Positions 1 to 5,780 of a stretch of 5,780 nt of DNA are shown here, piece by piece. How positions within the stretch are numbered: the first letter of the stretch is position 1; every line of letters starts with the position of its first letter. A program made the translations under genes and the position numbers. The DNA is from Deltaproteobacteria bacterium (GTDB lineage Bacteria; Desulfobacterota; Desulfomonilia; UBA1062): the NCBI GenBank assembly GCA_020053185.1, contig JAGVNP010000100.1, forward strand, positions 1 through 5,780, in the 5' to 3' direction. Under the pieces are notes generated by a model. That model worked only from the letters and a program-made list of their open reading frames with translations, did no database searches and was not told the origin of the DNA.

Positions 1-543
1 GATAGCAATTCTCTTTGGAGGCCACGTTGCTTTCATGGTTTTCATGCCTTCCTGAAAAAAAGGATGCCCAACATATCTTGCATTGACGCCATATGATTTA
101 AAAAATTTTTCCTCAAAAGGAAATATTACTGCAAGGCCATCTGTGATTTTTGAGAGCGTCTTTGCCCTGCCCTTTCTCCATGCCCATGCCTGAGGCGCAA
201 TATAGTAAAGAACCTTTACCCCTTTTTTCTTCGCAAATTTTGCGAGTCTCATATTGAAATCAGGCAGATCCACAGGGATAAATATGTCTGGCTTTTGCTT
301 TTTCATCAGCTGCTTTATGCCTGACATGACTTTAAGTATCCGTTTAAGTCTGGGAACAACCCCGGAGAAGCCCATTACAGAGATCTCATCCATGGAATAC
401 ACACACTCCATGCCAGCAGACTTCATCTCTGGTCCGCCCATTCCAAACACTTCAACATCGGGAAGTATATTTTTTAAAGATCTGATCACCTGAGCGGCAT
501 GCCTGTCAGCGCTTGCCTCTCCTGCTACCATGAGGATTTTCAT
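1..543 (-). CDS. lpxB: Lipid-A-disaccharide synthase LpxB (N-terminal part, 3' end cut by window)
   Basis: LpxB is the peripheral inner-membrane glycosyltransferase (GT19 family) that joins UDP-2,3-diacylglucosamine to lipid X, giving the beta-1,6 tetra-acyl disaccharide of lipid A. The reverse complement is open from ATG at 543 to the window edge, giving 181 residues of a protein usually near 380, so roughly the N-terminal half is visible. Family motifs seen are an N-terminal beta strand followed by AGEASAD (residues 7-13), VDLPDFN (91-97), the signature APQAWAWR (116-123), PFEEKFF (142-148) and VGHP (158-161). The C-terminal sugar-nucleotide domain, including the PGSR-type motif, would lie outside. 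The start is only one base after the stop of the oxidoreductase gene, with a weak GGA about 8 bases upstream, suggesting translational coupling. The identification is secure from the motifs and from the lpx neighbours. Confidence 0.96.
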   Translation of the reverse strand, partial: MKILMVAGEASADRHAAQVIRSLKNILPDVEVFGMGGPEMKSAGMECVYSMDEISVMGFSGVVPRLKRILKVMSGIKQLMKKQKPDIFIPVDLPDFNMRLAKFAKKKGVKVLYYIAPQAWAWRKGRAKTLSKITDGLAVIFPFEEKFFKSYGVNARYVGHPFFQEGMKTMKATWPPKRIAI

Positions 544-544
544 A

Positions 545-1471
545 TTATTTTTCCGGAACAATCATGTTTTCTTTAATGAGATTTACAACTTTAAGAGATG
601 TAAGGCCTGCTAGTCCGTCCACCATAGGCTTTTTCTTGAATCGGACTGCATCCACAAACGCCCTGATCTCTGTTTCAAGGGCATCTGAATCAGAAATCTC
701 GATGCTTTCATATATGATTTTTTTCTCAGGAGATAGCTTGTATATATCAACAGCTTTCTTTGCGTAGTCGATCGAGATATAACTGCTCGGCTGGAATATC
801 CGTATCTTCCGCATCACATCAACTGAAACCCTGCTCGCTGTAAGATTTGCAATGCATCCGGATGCAAATTTCAATCTGGCATTTGCAATATCGATCTGAT
901 CAGTAAGCACAGGAATGCCTACTGCCTCTACAGAAGTAATCTCGGAATTCACCAGAGATACGATTATATCAATATCATGGATCATGAGATCAAGCACTAC
1001 ATCTACATCTGTTCCTCTTTCTTTGAACGGGCTTATGCGGTGTGCTTCTATGAACATCGGCCTGTCTATTGCTCCGGACAGGGCTAAAATAGCAGGATTG
1101 AAGCGCTCAAGATGCCCTATTTGCAGAATCCCGCCACCTTTTTTTACTGCATCCATGATATCATTTGCTTCTTCAAGTTTTGATGTCATGGGTTTTTCCA
1201 AAAGCACTGCTATGCCCTTTTCCAGAAACGGAATCGCTGCCTGGCTGTGCAGCGTGGTGGGTACAGCAATGCTTACCGCATCGACTTTATCCAGTATATC
1301 TTTAAAATCAGTGTATGCAGGACATTTGATCTCCTGAGCCACTTCACGAACACGTTTTTCATCAGTATCTACCAGTCCGATCAAATCCACATCTTTTAAA
1401 GCAGCGTATTTCTGCGCATGAAATCTTCCAAGATATCCGACACCTATTACCGCAACCTTGAGCTTGTTCAC
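545..1471 (-). CDS. Gfo/Idh/MocA-family NAD(P)-dependent oxidoreductase in the lpx operon (possibly GnnA-like)
   Basis: This is a 308-residue cytoplasmic dehydrogenase of the Gfo/Idh/MocA family, which oxidises or reduces sugar and sugar-nucleotide hydroxyl or keto groups. The N-terminal Rossmann fold shows GVGYLG at residues 10-15, an acidic residue ending the second strand in LVDTD (33-37), and the family EKP motif at 92-94, whose lysine is usually catalytic. The C-terminal domain carries DLMIHDIDI (161-169), with His165 and Asp166 in the usual active-site position. The GTG start at 1471 overlaps the lpxA stop by four bases (GTGA), with GAGG nine bases upstream. lpxB follows after one base. 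In Acidithiobacillus ferrooxidans a member of this family between lpxA and lpxB, GnnA, oxidises the 3-position of UDP-GlcNAc before GnnB transaminates it. Position and family fit that role, but no aminotransferase is visible, so the substrate is unproven. The family call is strong; GnnA is a hypothesis. Confidence 0.9.
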   Translation of the reverse strand: MNKLKVAVIGVGYLGRFHAQKYAALKDVDLIGLVDTDEKRVREVAQEIKCPAYTDFKDILDKVDAVSIAVPTTLHSQAAIPFLEKGIAVLLEKPMTSKLEEANDIMDAVKKGGGILQIGHLERFNPAILALSGAIDRPMFIEAHRISPFKERGTDVDVVLDLMIHDIDIIVSLVNSEITSVEAVGIPVLTDQIDIANARLKFASGCIANLTASRVSVDVMRKIRIFQPSSYISIDYAKKAVDIYKLSPEKKIIYESIEISDSDALETEIRAFVDAVRFKKKPMVDGLAGLTSLKVVNLIKENMIVPEK

Positions 1472-2244
1472 CGTGCAATTCCTCTCTCGGAAGACTTTAT
1501 AAAATCAATCATTACAGAAACCTCTTCCACTCCTGCAAAATCTTCTTCTAATATTTTAAGCGCATCCTTTAAAAGCTTTTTCTGCTGAAATAAAATTTTA
1601 TATGCCTTTGTAATTTTTTTCATGGATTCGTCGCTGAACCCGTTACGCTTGAGCCCTATAGTGTTTATTCCGAAAAGGCTAACTCTGTCTCCTGATGCCC
1701 TTACATAGGGGATGACATCAAGATTTACCATGGATCCTCCTCCAACAATCGCATACGAACCAATCCTGGTAAACTGATGTACTGCGCAAAGCCCGCCCAT
1801 AATTACCCGATCACCCACCTGCACATGGCCTGCGAGAGTGGCAACATTTCCCATCACCACATAACTGCCAACCTGGCAGTCATGCGCCACGTGACAGTAA
1901 GCCATTAAAAGATTGTTACTCCCTATTTTTGTGAGTCCACCGCCATGCGGTGTTCCTCTGTTGATGGTGACGAACTCCCGAATAGTATTGCTGTCTCCTA
2001 TTTCTAGTTTTGTATCTTCGCCTTTATATTTGAGATCCTGCGGCGGTGTGCCGATGCTTGCATGTCCTATAATATTGCAACTGCTGCCGATAACAGTAGG
2101 ACCCTGAATCATGCAGTAGGGTCCAACCGATGTTTTGCTTTTTATCTCAACTTTAGGCCCGATAACACAATAAGGACCTATCTCAACATCTTCTCCAATG
2201 ACTGCATCCTCGGAGATCTTTGCAGTGGGATCAATCTTTTTCAA
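1468..2244 (-). CDS. lpxA: Acyl-ACP--UDP-N-acetylglucosamine O-acyltransferase LpxA
   Basis: LpxA performs the first step of lipid A synthesis, moving a 3-hydroxyacyl chain from acyl carrier protein to the 3-position of UDP-GlcNAc; it works as a cytoplasmic trimer. The protein is a left-handed beta-helix of hexapeptide repeats (about residues 1-180) followed by a helical C-terminal domain ending SERGIAR. Numbering from TTG 2244 (258 residues; E. coli has 262), the catalytic base is His121 in HVAHDC, matching E. coli His125 with a constant offset of four. His118, His140, His156 and Gln69 match E. coli His122, His144, His160 and Gln73. Gly169 matches Gly173, the acyl-chain ruler. I chose TTG 2244 because it gives the usual short lead-in before IDPTA and has AAAGGAG 11 bases upstream. 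TTG 2265 adds seven residues but lacks a well-spaced ribosome site. The gene overlaps the end of lpxD by 14 bases and the next gene by four. Confidence 0.95.
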   Translation of the reverse strand: MKKIDPTAKISEDAVIGEDVEIGPYCVIGPKVEIKSKTSVGPYCMIQGPTVIGSSCNIIGHASIGTPPQDLKYKGEDTKLEIGDSNTIREFVTINRGTPHGGGLTKIGSNNLLMAYCHVAHDCQVGSYVVMGNVATLAGHVQVGDRVIMGGLCAVHQFTRIGSYAIVGGGSMVNLDVIPYVRASGDRVSLFGINTIGLKRNGFSDESMKKITKAYKILFQQKKLLKDALKILEEDFAGVEEVSVMIDFIKSSERGIAR

Positions 2245-3241
2245 TTTTTTCCAGTCTCCTTTCAATATCCCTGATGCGTTTTAAAAGATCCGGAAGTTTT
2301 TTAAAGGCGTTTTGAGCCCTTAACCAGAGCTTATGATCCATTGTCGGATAGCCGGAAACAACTTTGCCTGGTTCGATATCTTCTGCGACTCCGGCTTTAC
2401 CGCCTACTACACATCCGTCTCCAATTGTGATATGACCCGCAACCCCTGCCTGACCTGCAAGAATTACATGCTTCCCAACATGAGCACTGCCTGCAATGCC
2501 TACCTGCGAAACAATAATTGTATGATCGCCTATGGTTACGTTATGGCCGATCTGGACGAGATTATCCATCTTAACATCAGACCCTATGCGGGTAGAGGTT
2601 AAAGCTGCTCTGTCTATACAGCAGTTGCTTCCGATCTCCACATCATCGCCAATAATTACTTTTCCGACTTGCGGGATTTTTAAATGTTGTTTTCCATCCC
2701 ATGCAAATCCAAAACCGTCTGAGCCGATCACCACACCTGCATGTATAATGCAGTTTTTGCCTACCTCACATTTATCATACACCGCCACATTCGGATAAAG
2801 GATTGTTCCTTCTCTTATAATAGCATCATCGCCTATAAAACACCCTGGATATAAAACACAGCCCCCCTCTATCCTGGCATTTTTCCCTACATAGGCATAC
2901 GGATACACAGTAGCTGTTGCGCTGATATCTGCCGAAGGGTCTTTATATGCAAGCTCTGATATGCCAGGATTATGAGTCTTTACAGGACAAACAGCCCTGA
3001 CCACTTTCGCAAATGCGATAGATGGATTATCTACAACGATCTGCGGAATATTGATATCAAGCTTCTGCTTTACAATAATAGCGCCGGCTTTTGTGGCCTT
3101 TGCCTTTTCCGTGTAATGCGGATTAGACAAAAACGTGATATCTGTGCTGGCTGCCTCCTCAACGGTAGAGACTCCTGTAATAACAGGATCGCTGCCGGTA
3201 AAGGCTACGCCAAGCAGTTTTGCGATCTCAGACAAAAACAC
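2231..3241 (-). CDS. lpxD: UDP-3-O-acylglucosamine N-acyltransferase LpxD
   Basis: LpxD adds the second 3-hydroxyacyl chain, from acyl-ACP to the 2-amino group of UDP-3-O-acyl-glucosamine, the third step of lipid A synthesis. The 336-residue protein matches the usual length (E. coli 341). It has the N-terminal uridine-binding domain (about 1-100) with the F-x-x-NP-x-Y segment (Phe37, Asn40, Tyr43) that contacts the nucleotide in known structures. A left-handed beta-helix of hexapeptide repeats follows (about 105-290). The catalytic histidine is His233 in VQIGHN, equivalent to E. coli His239. A charged C-terminal helix (about 304-336) closes the protein. The start is GTG at 3241; the following LSEIAKLLG fits the family N-terminus, and a TTG two codons later is a less likely alternative. 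The gene begins seven bases after the skp stop and has no well-spaced ribosome site (GGA of the skp end is about 16 bases away), so coupling to skp translation is likely. Its end overlaps lpxA. Confidence 0.96.
   Translation of the reverse strand: MFLSEIAKLLGVAFTGSDPVITGVSTVEEAASTDITFLSNPHYTEKAKATKAGAIIVKQKLDINIPQIVVDNPSIAFAKVVRAVCPVKTHNPGISELAYKDPSADISATATVYPYAYVGKNARIEGGCVLYPGCFIGDDAIIREGTILYPNVAVYDKCEVGKNCIIHAGVVIGSDGFGFAWDGKQHLKIPQVGKVIIGDDVEIGSNCCIDRAALTSTRIGSDVKMDNLVQIGHNVTIGDHTIIVSQVGIAGSAHVGKHVILAGQAGVAGHITIGDGCVVGGKAGVAEDIEPGKVVSGYPTMDHKLWLRAQNAFKKLPDLLKRIRDIERRLEKIEKD
2256..2262 (-). promoter_or_regulatory. Shine-Dalgarno AAAGGAG for lpxA, inside the lpxD coding end
   Basis: AAAGGAG lies within the last codons of lpxD and ends 11 bases before TTG 2244. 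This is a slightly long but usable spacing. It immediately follows the other candidate TTG (2263-2265) and so cannot serve that start. It is the main reason for preferring the shorter LpxA. Confidence 0.5.
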
Positions 3242-3248
3242 AGCTTAT

Positions 3249-3794
3249 TTATTTGGTTCCTTTCTTGGCTTTTGCCTGGTACGTATCATCGTATATTTTC
3301 AAGATGTCCTTCGTGATATCTATACGATCTGATGCATACACCACTCCTGCCCTGCGCACATCAAGAATAATGTCAAAACCATTCTTTTTACCATAGTCAT
3401 TGATAATCTCATCAAGGGTCTCTTTTACTGGCTTCAAAAGCACGTTGTATTTTTCTTCCAGCTCATCCTGGGAGTCTTTTACAACCCTGTTAAATTCCTT
3501 GATCTTTTTCTGATACTCCAGTTCTTTCTTATCTTTTGCTTCCTGCGTCATGGTAAGAGACTTGGCTGAAATTTCTTCGCCCAGCTTTTTAATGTCAGCT
3601 TCCTGATCCTGAATTACAGTCTGCTTTTCCTGTCTGAATTTTTCAATCTTGCTCACCACATCCTTGCCTGCCAGGCTGTCATTTAAAAGTATTTGAGGAT
3701 CGATATAAGCAATCTTCAGTTCCTGTGCTCCTGCAAGGCCTGTAAAGGAGATCATGACCAAGACACTCATCAACGCAGTTAATAATCGTTTCAT
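3249..3794 (-). CDS. skp: Periplasmic chaperone Skp/OmpH family
   Basis: Skp (OmpH) is a trimeric periplasmic holdase that binds unfolded outer-membrane proteins and hands them to the BAM complex. The 181-residue precursor has a clear signal peptide: basic MKR start, hydrophobic core to about residue 20, and AGA-QE at 21-25 giving cleavage after Ala23. The mature protein opens with a short strand (LKIAYIDPQ, 26-34), continues as a long charged helical stretch rich in Lys, Glu and Gln (about 42-128) that forms the tentacle-like coiled coil, and ends with the trimerisation-body strands (GFDIILD at 139-145 and VVYASDRIDIT at 151-161) and a basic tail. ATG 3794 is fixed by the strong Shine-Dalgarno just upstream. 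Its place between bamA and lpxD is the classic one for this family. Sequence conservation in Skp is low, so the call rests on architecture, length and context together. Confidence 0.93.
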   Translation of the reverse strand: MKRLLTALMSVLVMISFTGLAGAQELKIAYIDPQILLNDSLAGKDVVSKIEKFRQEKQTVIQDQEADIKKLGEEISAKSLTMTQEAKDKKELEYQKKIKEFNRVVKDSQDELEEKYNVLLKPVKETLDEIINDYGKKNGFDIILDVRRAGVVYASDRIDITKDILKIYDDTYQAKAKKGTK

Positions 3795-3799
3795 TTAAG

Positions 3800-3806
3800 C
3801 CTCCTA
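3800..3806 (-). promoter_or_regulatory. Strong Shine-Dalgarno TAGGAGG for skp
   Basis: TAGGAGG lies five bases before ATG 3794. It is the best ribosome-binding site in the window and contrasts with the weak or poorly spaced sites of the downstream genes, as expected if skp is a translational entry point for the coupled genes behind it. Confidence 0.8.
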
Positions 3807-3825
3807 TGCTTTTTTACTTAAAGAA

Positions 3826-3854
3826 ATTCTACAATCTATTGACTTCATATGCAA
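3826..3854 (-). promoter_or_regulatory. Candidate sigma-70-type promoter for skp-lpxD-lpxA-oxidoreductase-lpxB
   Basis: In the bamA-skp gap, reading the minus strand, TTGCAT (3849-3854) is followed after exactly 17 bases by TAGAAT (3826-3831). The -10 matches the consensus at five of six positions; the -35 matches only its TTG. Transcription would begin near 3819, leaving about 25 untranslated bases with the strong ribosome site. The gap is AT-rich, so a chance match is possible, and bamA read-through could also supply the message. Confidence 0.35.
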
Positions 3855-3883
3855 CACTCTTATTTTCCGGTTTGGCTTAAGTA

Positions 3884-5780
3884 TTAAAAGAACGTGCCCA
3901 TACTGAAATCCCATCCGCCGCTTGATTCATAATCTTTAGGATTGATAACCTTGCCATATTCGAGCCTTAGCGGCCCCATAGGCGTTACCCACCTGAATCC
4001 TAAGCCAACGGATTTTTTCACATTTGTAAGGTCAATATCCTCATTGTATGAATTTCCCACATCAAAGAAAAAGACGCCCGAGAGACCCGGGACTTTTCCT
4101 ACCGGATATGTGATCTCTGTATTGAATACAACCATACGCTTACCGCCTATTACATTCCCCAGAGTATCCCTTGGACCTACTTCCCCGGATTTAAATCCGC
4201 GGATCGAGTTAAGACCGCCAAGGGAAAACCTCTCATATATGGGAACCTCATCTCCCTGGGACCCGTTAACAGTTCCCCATCTGGCCTTCAGCATTAATGC
4301 AAAGATGTCTTTATACAAAGGATAAAATTTTGCCGCACTGGTTGTGGTTCTTATGTAATGGTAATCACCGCCTAATCCTGCATATTCTACAGATAATGAG
4401 ATATCAGAACCTCTTGTGGGCCTGTAATAATCATTTGTGGTATCTCTATATATAATATTTGTTATGGTGCTTGTTACTCCCCCGTCTTTTTCATCTTCGC
4501 TGATGAGATACTCATAGCCTGGATCAATATCCTCGAGCGAAAGCACTTCATCATAAGTGTATGCAATATGGTGCCTTACATCCTCAAACAGCGGATAACT
4601 CAGGCTTATGCTCCCTCCCCGTGAGGATTTTGTATAATAGATATACTGACTTTCTTTATTATAGATTCTTGCCCCTAATGATATCGGTCGGTCAAACAGC
4701 CATGGCTCTGTATATTCAATGGCGTAGCTCTTTTTACTTTTTCCAAATTCTAAGCTTACGTGTGTCTTGCGTCCATATCCAAAAAGGTTATTCTCACTTA
4801 AATCAACAGTACCTATGAACTTATCTGTACTCGAATATGCAGCACCGAGAGAAAACGTTCCTGTATGCTTTTCTTCAACACCTATATTCAGAGTGATCTT
4901 TCCGTCATCGCTTGGAACTGGCTCGATTTCAACTGTTGAAAAATATCCGAGACGGTTTAGCTTATCTTTACTCCTCTTGATTGCAGTAGATGAAAAAAGA
5001 TCTGTTTCCTGAATCTTGAGTTCCCGTCTTATTACCTTGTCTCTGGTTTTTGTGTTTCCGCTGATATTGATTCTGTCAATGTGAACCGGCTCACCTTTTG
5101 CGACTTGAAGATTGAGATTAACGGTTTTTTCCTTAACATCGCTCAAAGGCTTTATTTGCGTATAGGCATAACCTTCGTCCATGTAAATATCGCGAATACG
5201 CTCGATACCCAGATGAACTTCTTTTTTGCTCATCACATCGCCTTTTTCAAGGCCAAAAACCTTTGTCAACTCTTCTTCTGTTTTTAAAAGATCTCCACTT
5301 ACATTCACATCCCCAAGATGATACTGAGATCCTTCTTCTATAGGCACAGTAATGTAGATCCCTTTCTTTTCTCTGATATCGACCTTGGGTCTTCCGGCCT
5401 TTGTGTCAAGATAACCCAGATCACCATAATATTGTTCTACCCTCAAAAGATCCGTGTCGATATCTGCATCAATATATGCCCCGCTGTGACTGAACAAACC
5501 AAGAGGCCAGCGGGTTTTGGTTTTCATCTGTTTTCGCAATTTTCGCGATGAGACATTTTCGTTTTCATCAAATGATACCTTTTTAACAAATAATTTTTTA
5601 TTCTCCTTTATATGCAATGTAAGAACAATGCCGCCCTCAATTGGCTCTTTTGAAGTAGTAATTTCAACGTTGTAATACCCCTTTTCTCTGTACAGGGCAT
5701 CTACCCGGTCAAAGCTTGTCTTCAATGTTCTTGTATTGAGAACGTCAAAACGCTTCAACCCGATTGCATCAAGTATGGCC
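3884..5780 (-). CDS. bamA: Outer membrane protein assembly factor BamA (5' end cut by window)
   Basis: BamA (Omp85 family) is the outer-membrane core of the BAM complex that folds and inserts beta-barrel proteins. The frame is open to the right edge: seven more codons precede the TTG at 5758, which is an internal leucine and not a start. Of 631 visible residues (full proteins are usually about 750-850), numbering from that leucine, I see the end of a POTRA domain (to about 52) and three complete ones (about 55-142, 144-222, 224-297). The last opens with the typical IDRINISGNTKTRDKVIRREL pattern. By homology these are POTRA2 to POTRA5. The rest (about 298-624) is the 16-stranded barrel. It contains GGLNSIRGF (514-522), the conserved loop-6 motif with IRGF in place of the common VRGF. 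The protein ends in an aromatic beta-signal, GWDFSMGTFF, with terminal Phe. The signal peptide and POTRA1 lie outside. skp follows 89 bases later. Confidence 0.96.
   Translation of the reverse strand, partial: AILDAIGLKRFDVLNTRTLKTSFDRVDALYREKGYYNVEITTSKEPIEGGIVLTLHIKENKKLFVKKVSFDENENVSSRKLRKQMKTKTRWPLGLFSHSGAYIDADIDTDLLRVEQYYGDLGYLDTKAGRPKVDIREKKGIYITVPIEEGSQYHLGDVNVSGDLLKTEEELTKVFGLEKGDVMSKKEVHLGIERIRDIYMDEGYAYTQIKPLSDVKEKTVNLNLQVAKGEPVHIDRINISGNTKTRDKVIRRELKIQETDLFSSTAIKRSKDKLNRLGYFSTVEIEPVPSDDGKITLNIGVEEKHTGTFSLGAAYSSTDKFIGTVDLSENNLFGYGRKTHVSLEFGKSKKSYAIEYTEPWLFDRPISLGARIYNKESQYIYYTKSSRGGSISLSYPLFEDVRHHIAYTYDEVLSLEDIDPGYEYLISEDEKDGGVTSTITNIIYRDTTNDYYRPTRGSDISLSVEYAGLGGDYHYIRTTTSAAKFYPLYKDIFALMLKARWGTVNGSQGDEVPIYERFSLGGLNSIRGFKSGEVGPRDTLGNVIGGKRMVVFNTEITYPVGKVPGLSGVFFFDVGNSYNEDIDLTNVKKSVGLGFRWVTPMGPLRLEYGKVINPKDYESSGGWDFSMGTFF

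Larger units (their letters stand above)
3795..3880 (-). repeat. Inverted-repeat pair flanking the bamA-skp gap, overlapping the skp ribosome site
   Basis: On the minus strand TTAAGCC (3874-3880), just after the bamA stop, is the perfect reverse complement of GGCTTAA (3795-3801), which covers the last two bases of the skp Shine-Dalgarno and the spacer to ATG. The 5' region can pair alternatively: TACTTAA (3877-3883) with TTAAGTA (3815-3821). Both pairings are seven bases, perfect and mutually exclusive. They are short and AT-rich with long loops, so function is uncertain. I see no classic terminator hairpin with a U-run after bamA. Confidence 0.3.

Noticed and set aside
915..1337. 140-codon open frame on the plus strand opposite the oxidoreductase gene
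   Set aside because: It lies wholly antisense to a gene with clear family motifs, its translation is Ser/Ile-rich without recognisable domains, and no ribosome site or context supports it. It is a shadow frame.
2236..2254. Programmed frameshift on the A-runs at the lpxD end that would fuse LpxD to LpxA
   Set aside because: A six-A run is present and the lpxA frame is +1 to lpxD, but there is no stimulating structure or slippery heptamer of a known type. Separate LpxA translation from TTG 2244 explains the overlap more simply.
3849..3873. Sigma-54-type promoter around TTGCA in the bamA-skp gap
   Set aside because: The nearest upstream GG is separated from the GC of TTGCA by 14 bases, whereas the -24/-12 class needs about 10, so the pattern does not fit.
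3942..4325. 127-codon plus-strand open frame opposite the bamA barrel region
   Set aside because: It is antisense to a secure gene, its composition is rich in Pro, Ser and Thr as expected for a shadow, and it has no motif. The same reasoning removes the other plus-strand frames, such as 254-493, 564-767, 2333-2602 and 2972-3316.
5756..5758. TTG at 5758 as the start of bamA
   Set aside because: The frame continues without a stop to the window edge, and a start here would remove the signal peptide and at least one POTRA domain. It is an internal leucine of a truncated gene.

Overview
The window reads as a single minus-strand block of outer-membrane biogenesis genes from a didermic, LPS-making bacterium. 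In transcription order (right to left) it holds bamA (5' end beyond the right edge), skp/ompH, lpxD, lpxA, a Gfo/Idh/MocA-family NAD(P)-dependent oxidoreductase, and lpxB (3' end beyond the left edge). The lpxB fragment is open to the window edge, so it was identified by direct translation of the reverse complement of 1-543.

Layout: 1-543 lpxB (first 181 codons); 545-1471 oxidoreductase; 1468-2244 lpxA (a TTG at 2265 is a possible longer start); 2231-3241 lpxD; 3249-3794 skp/ompH; 3795-3883 the only real intergenic gap, with a candidate promoter, a strong Shine-Dalgarno and short inverted repeats; 3884-5780 bamA. From skp to lpxB the genes overlap or are separated by 1-7 bases, and three of them start with GTG or TTG, which points to one translationally coupled operon.

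How the genes work together: BamA is the central subunit of the machine that inserts outer-membrane beta-barrels. Skp/OmpH is the periplasmic chaperone that delivers barrels to it. LpxA, LpxD and LpxB are the first acyltransferase, the second acyltransferase and the disaccharide synthase of lipid A synthesis. The oxidoreductase sits between lpxA and lpxB, the place where Acidithiobacillus ferrooxidans carries gnnA and gnnB. Those genes make the 3-amino UDP-GlcNAc used for lipid A with four amide-linked acyl chains. Here no aminotransferase is next to it, so a GnnA-like role is only a hypothesis.

Organism: GC content is roughly in the low-to-mid forties judging from a few lines. fabZ is missing between lpxD and lpxA, and neither lpxI nor lpxH appears. 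The gene order with a Gfo/Idh member before lpxB is reminiscent of Desulfobacterota, Nitrospirota and related non-model lineages, but I cannot place the organism more closely. I saw no RNA gene, insertion sequence, CRISPR array or clear terminator. Nothing here is convincingly a new system; the oxidoreductase in the lipid A operon is the most interesting item.
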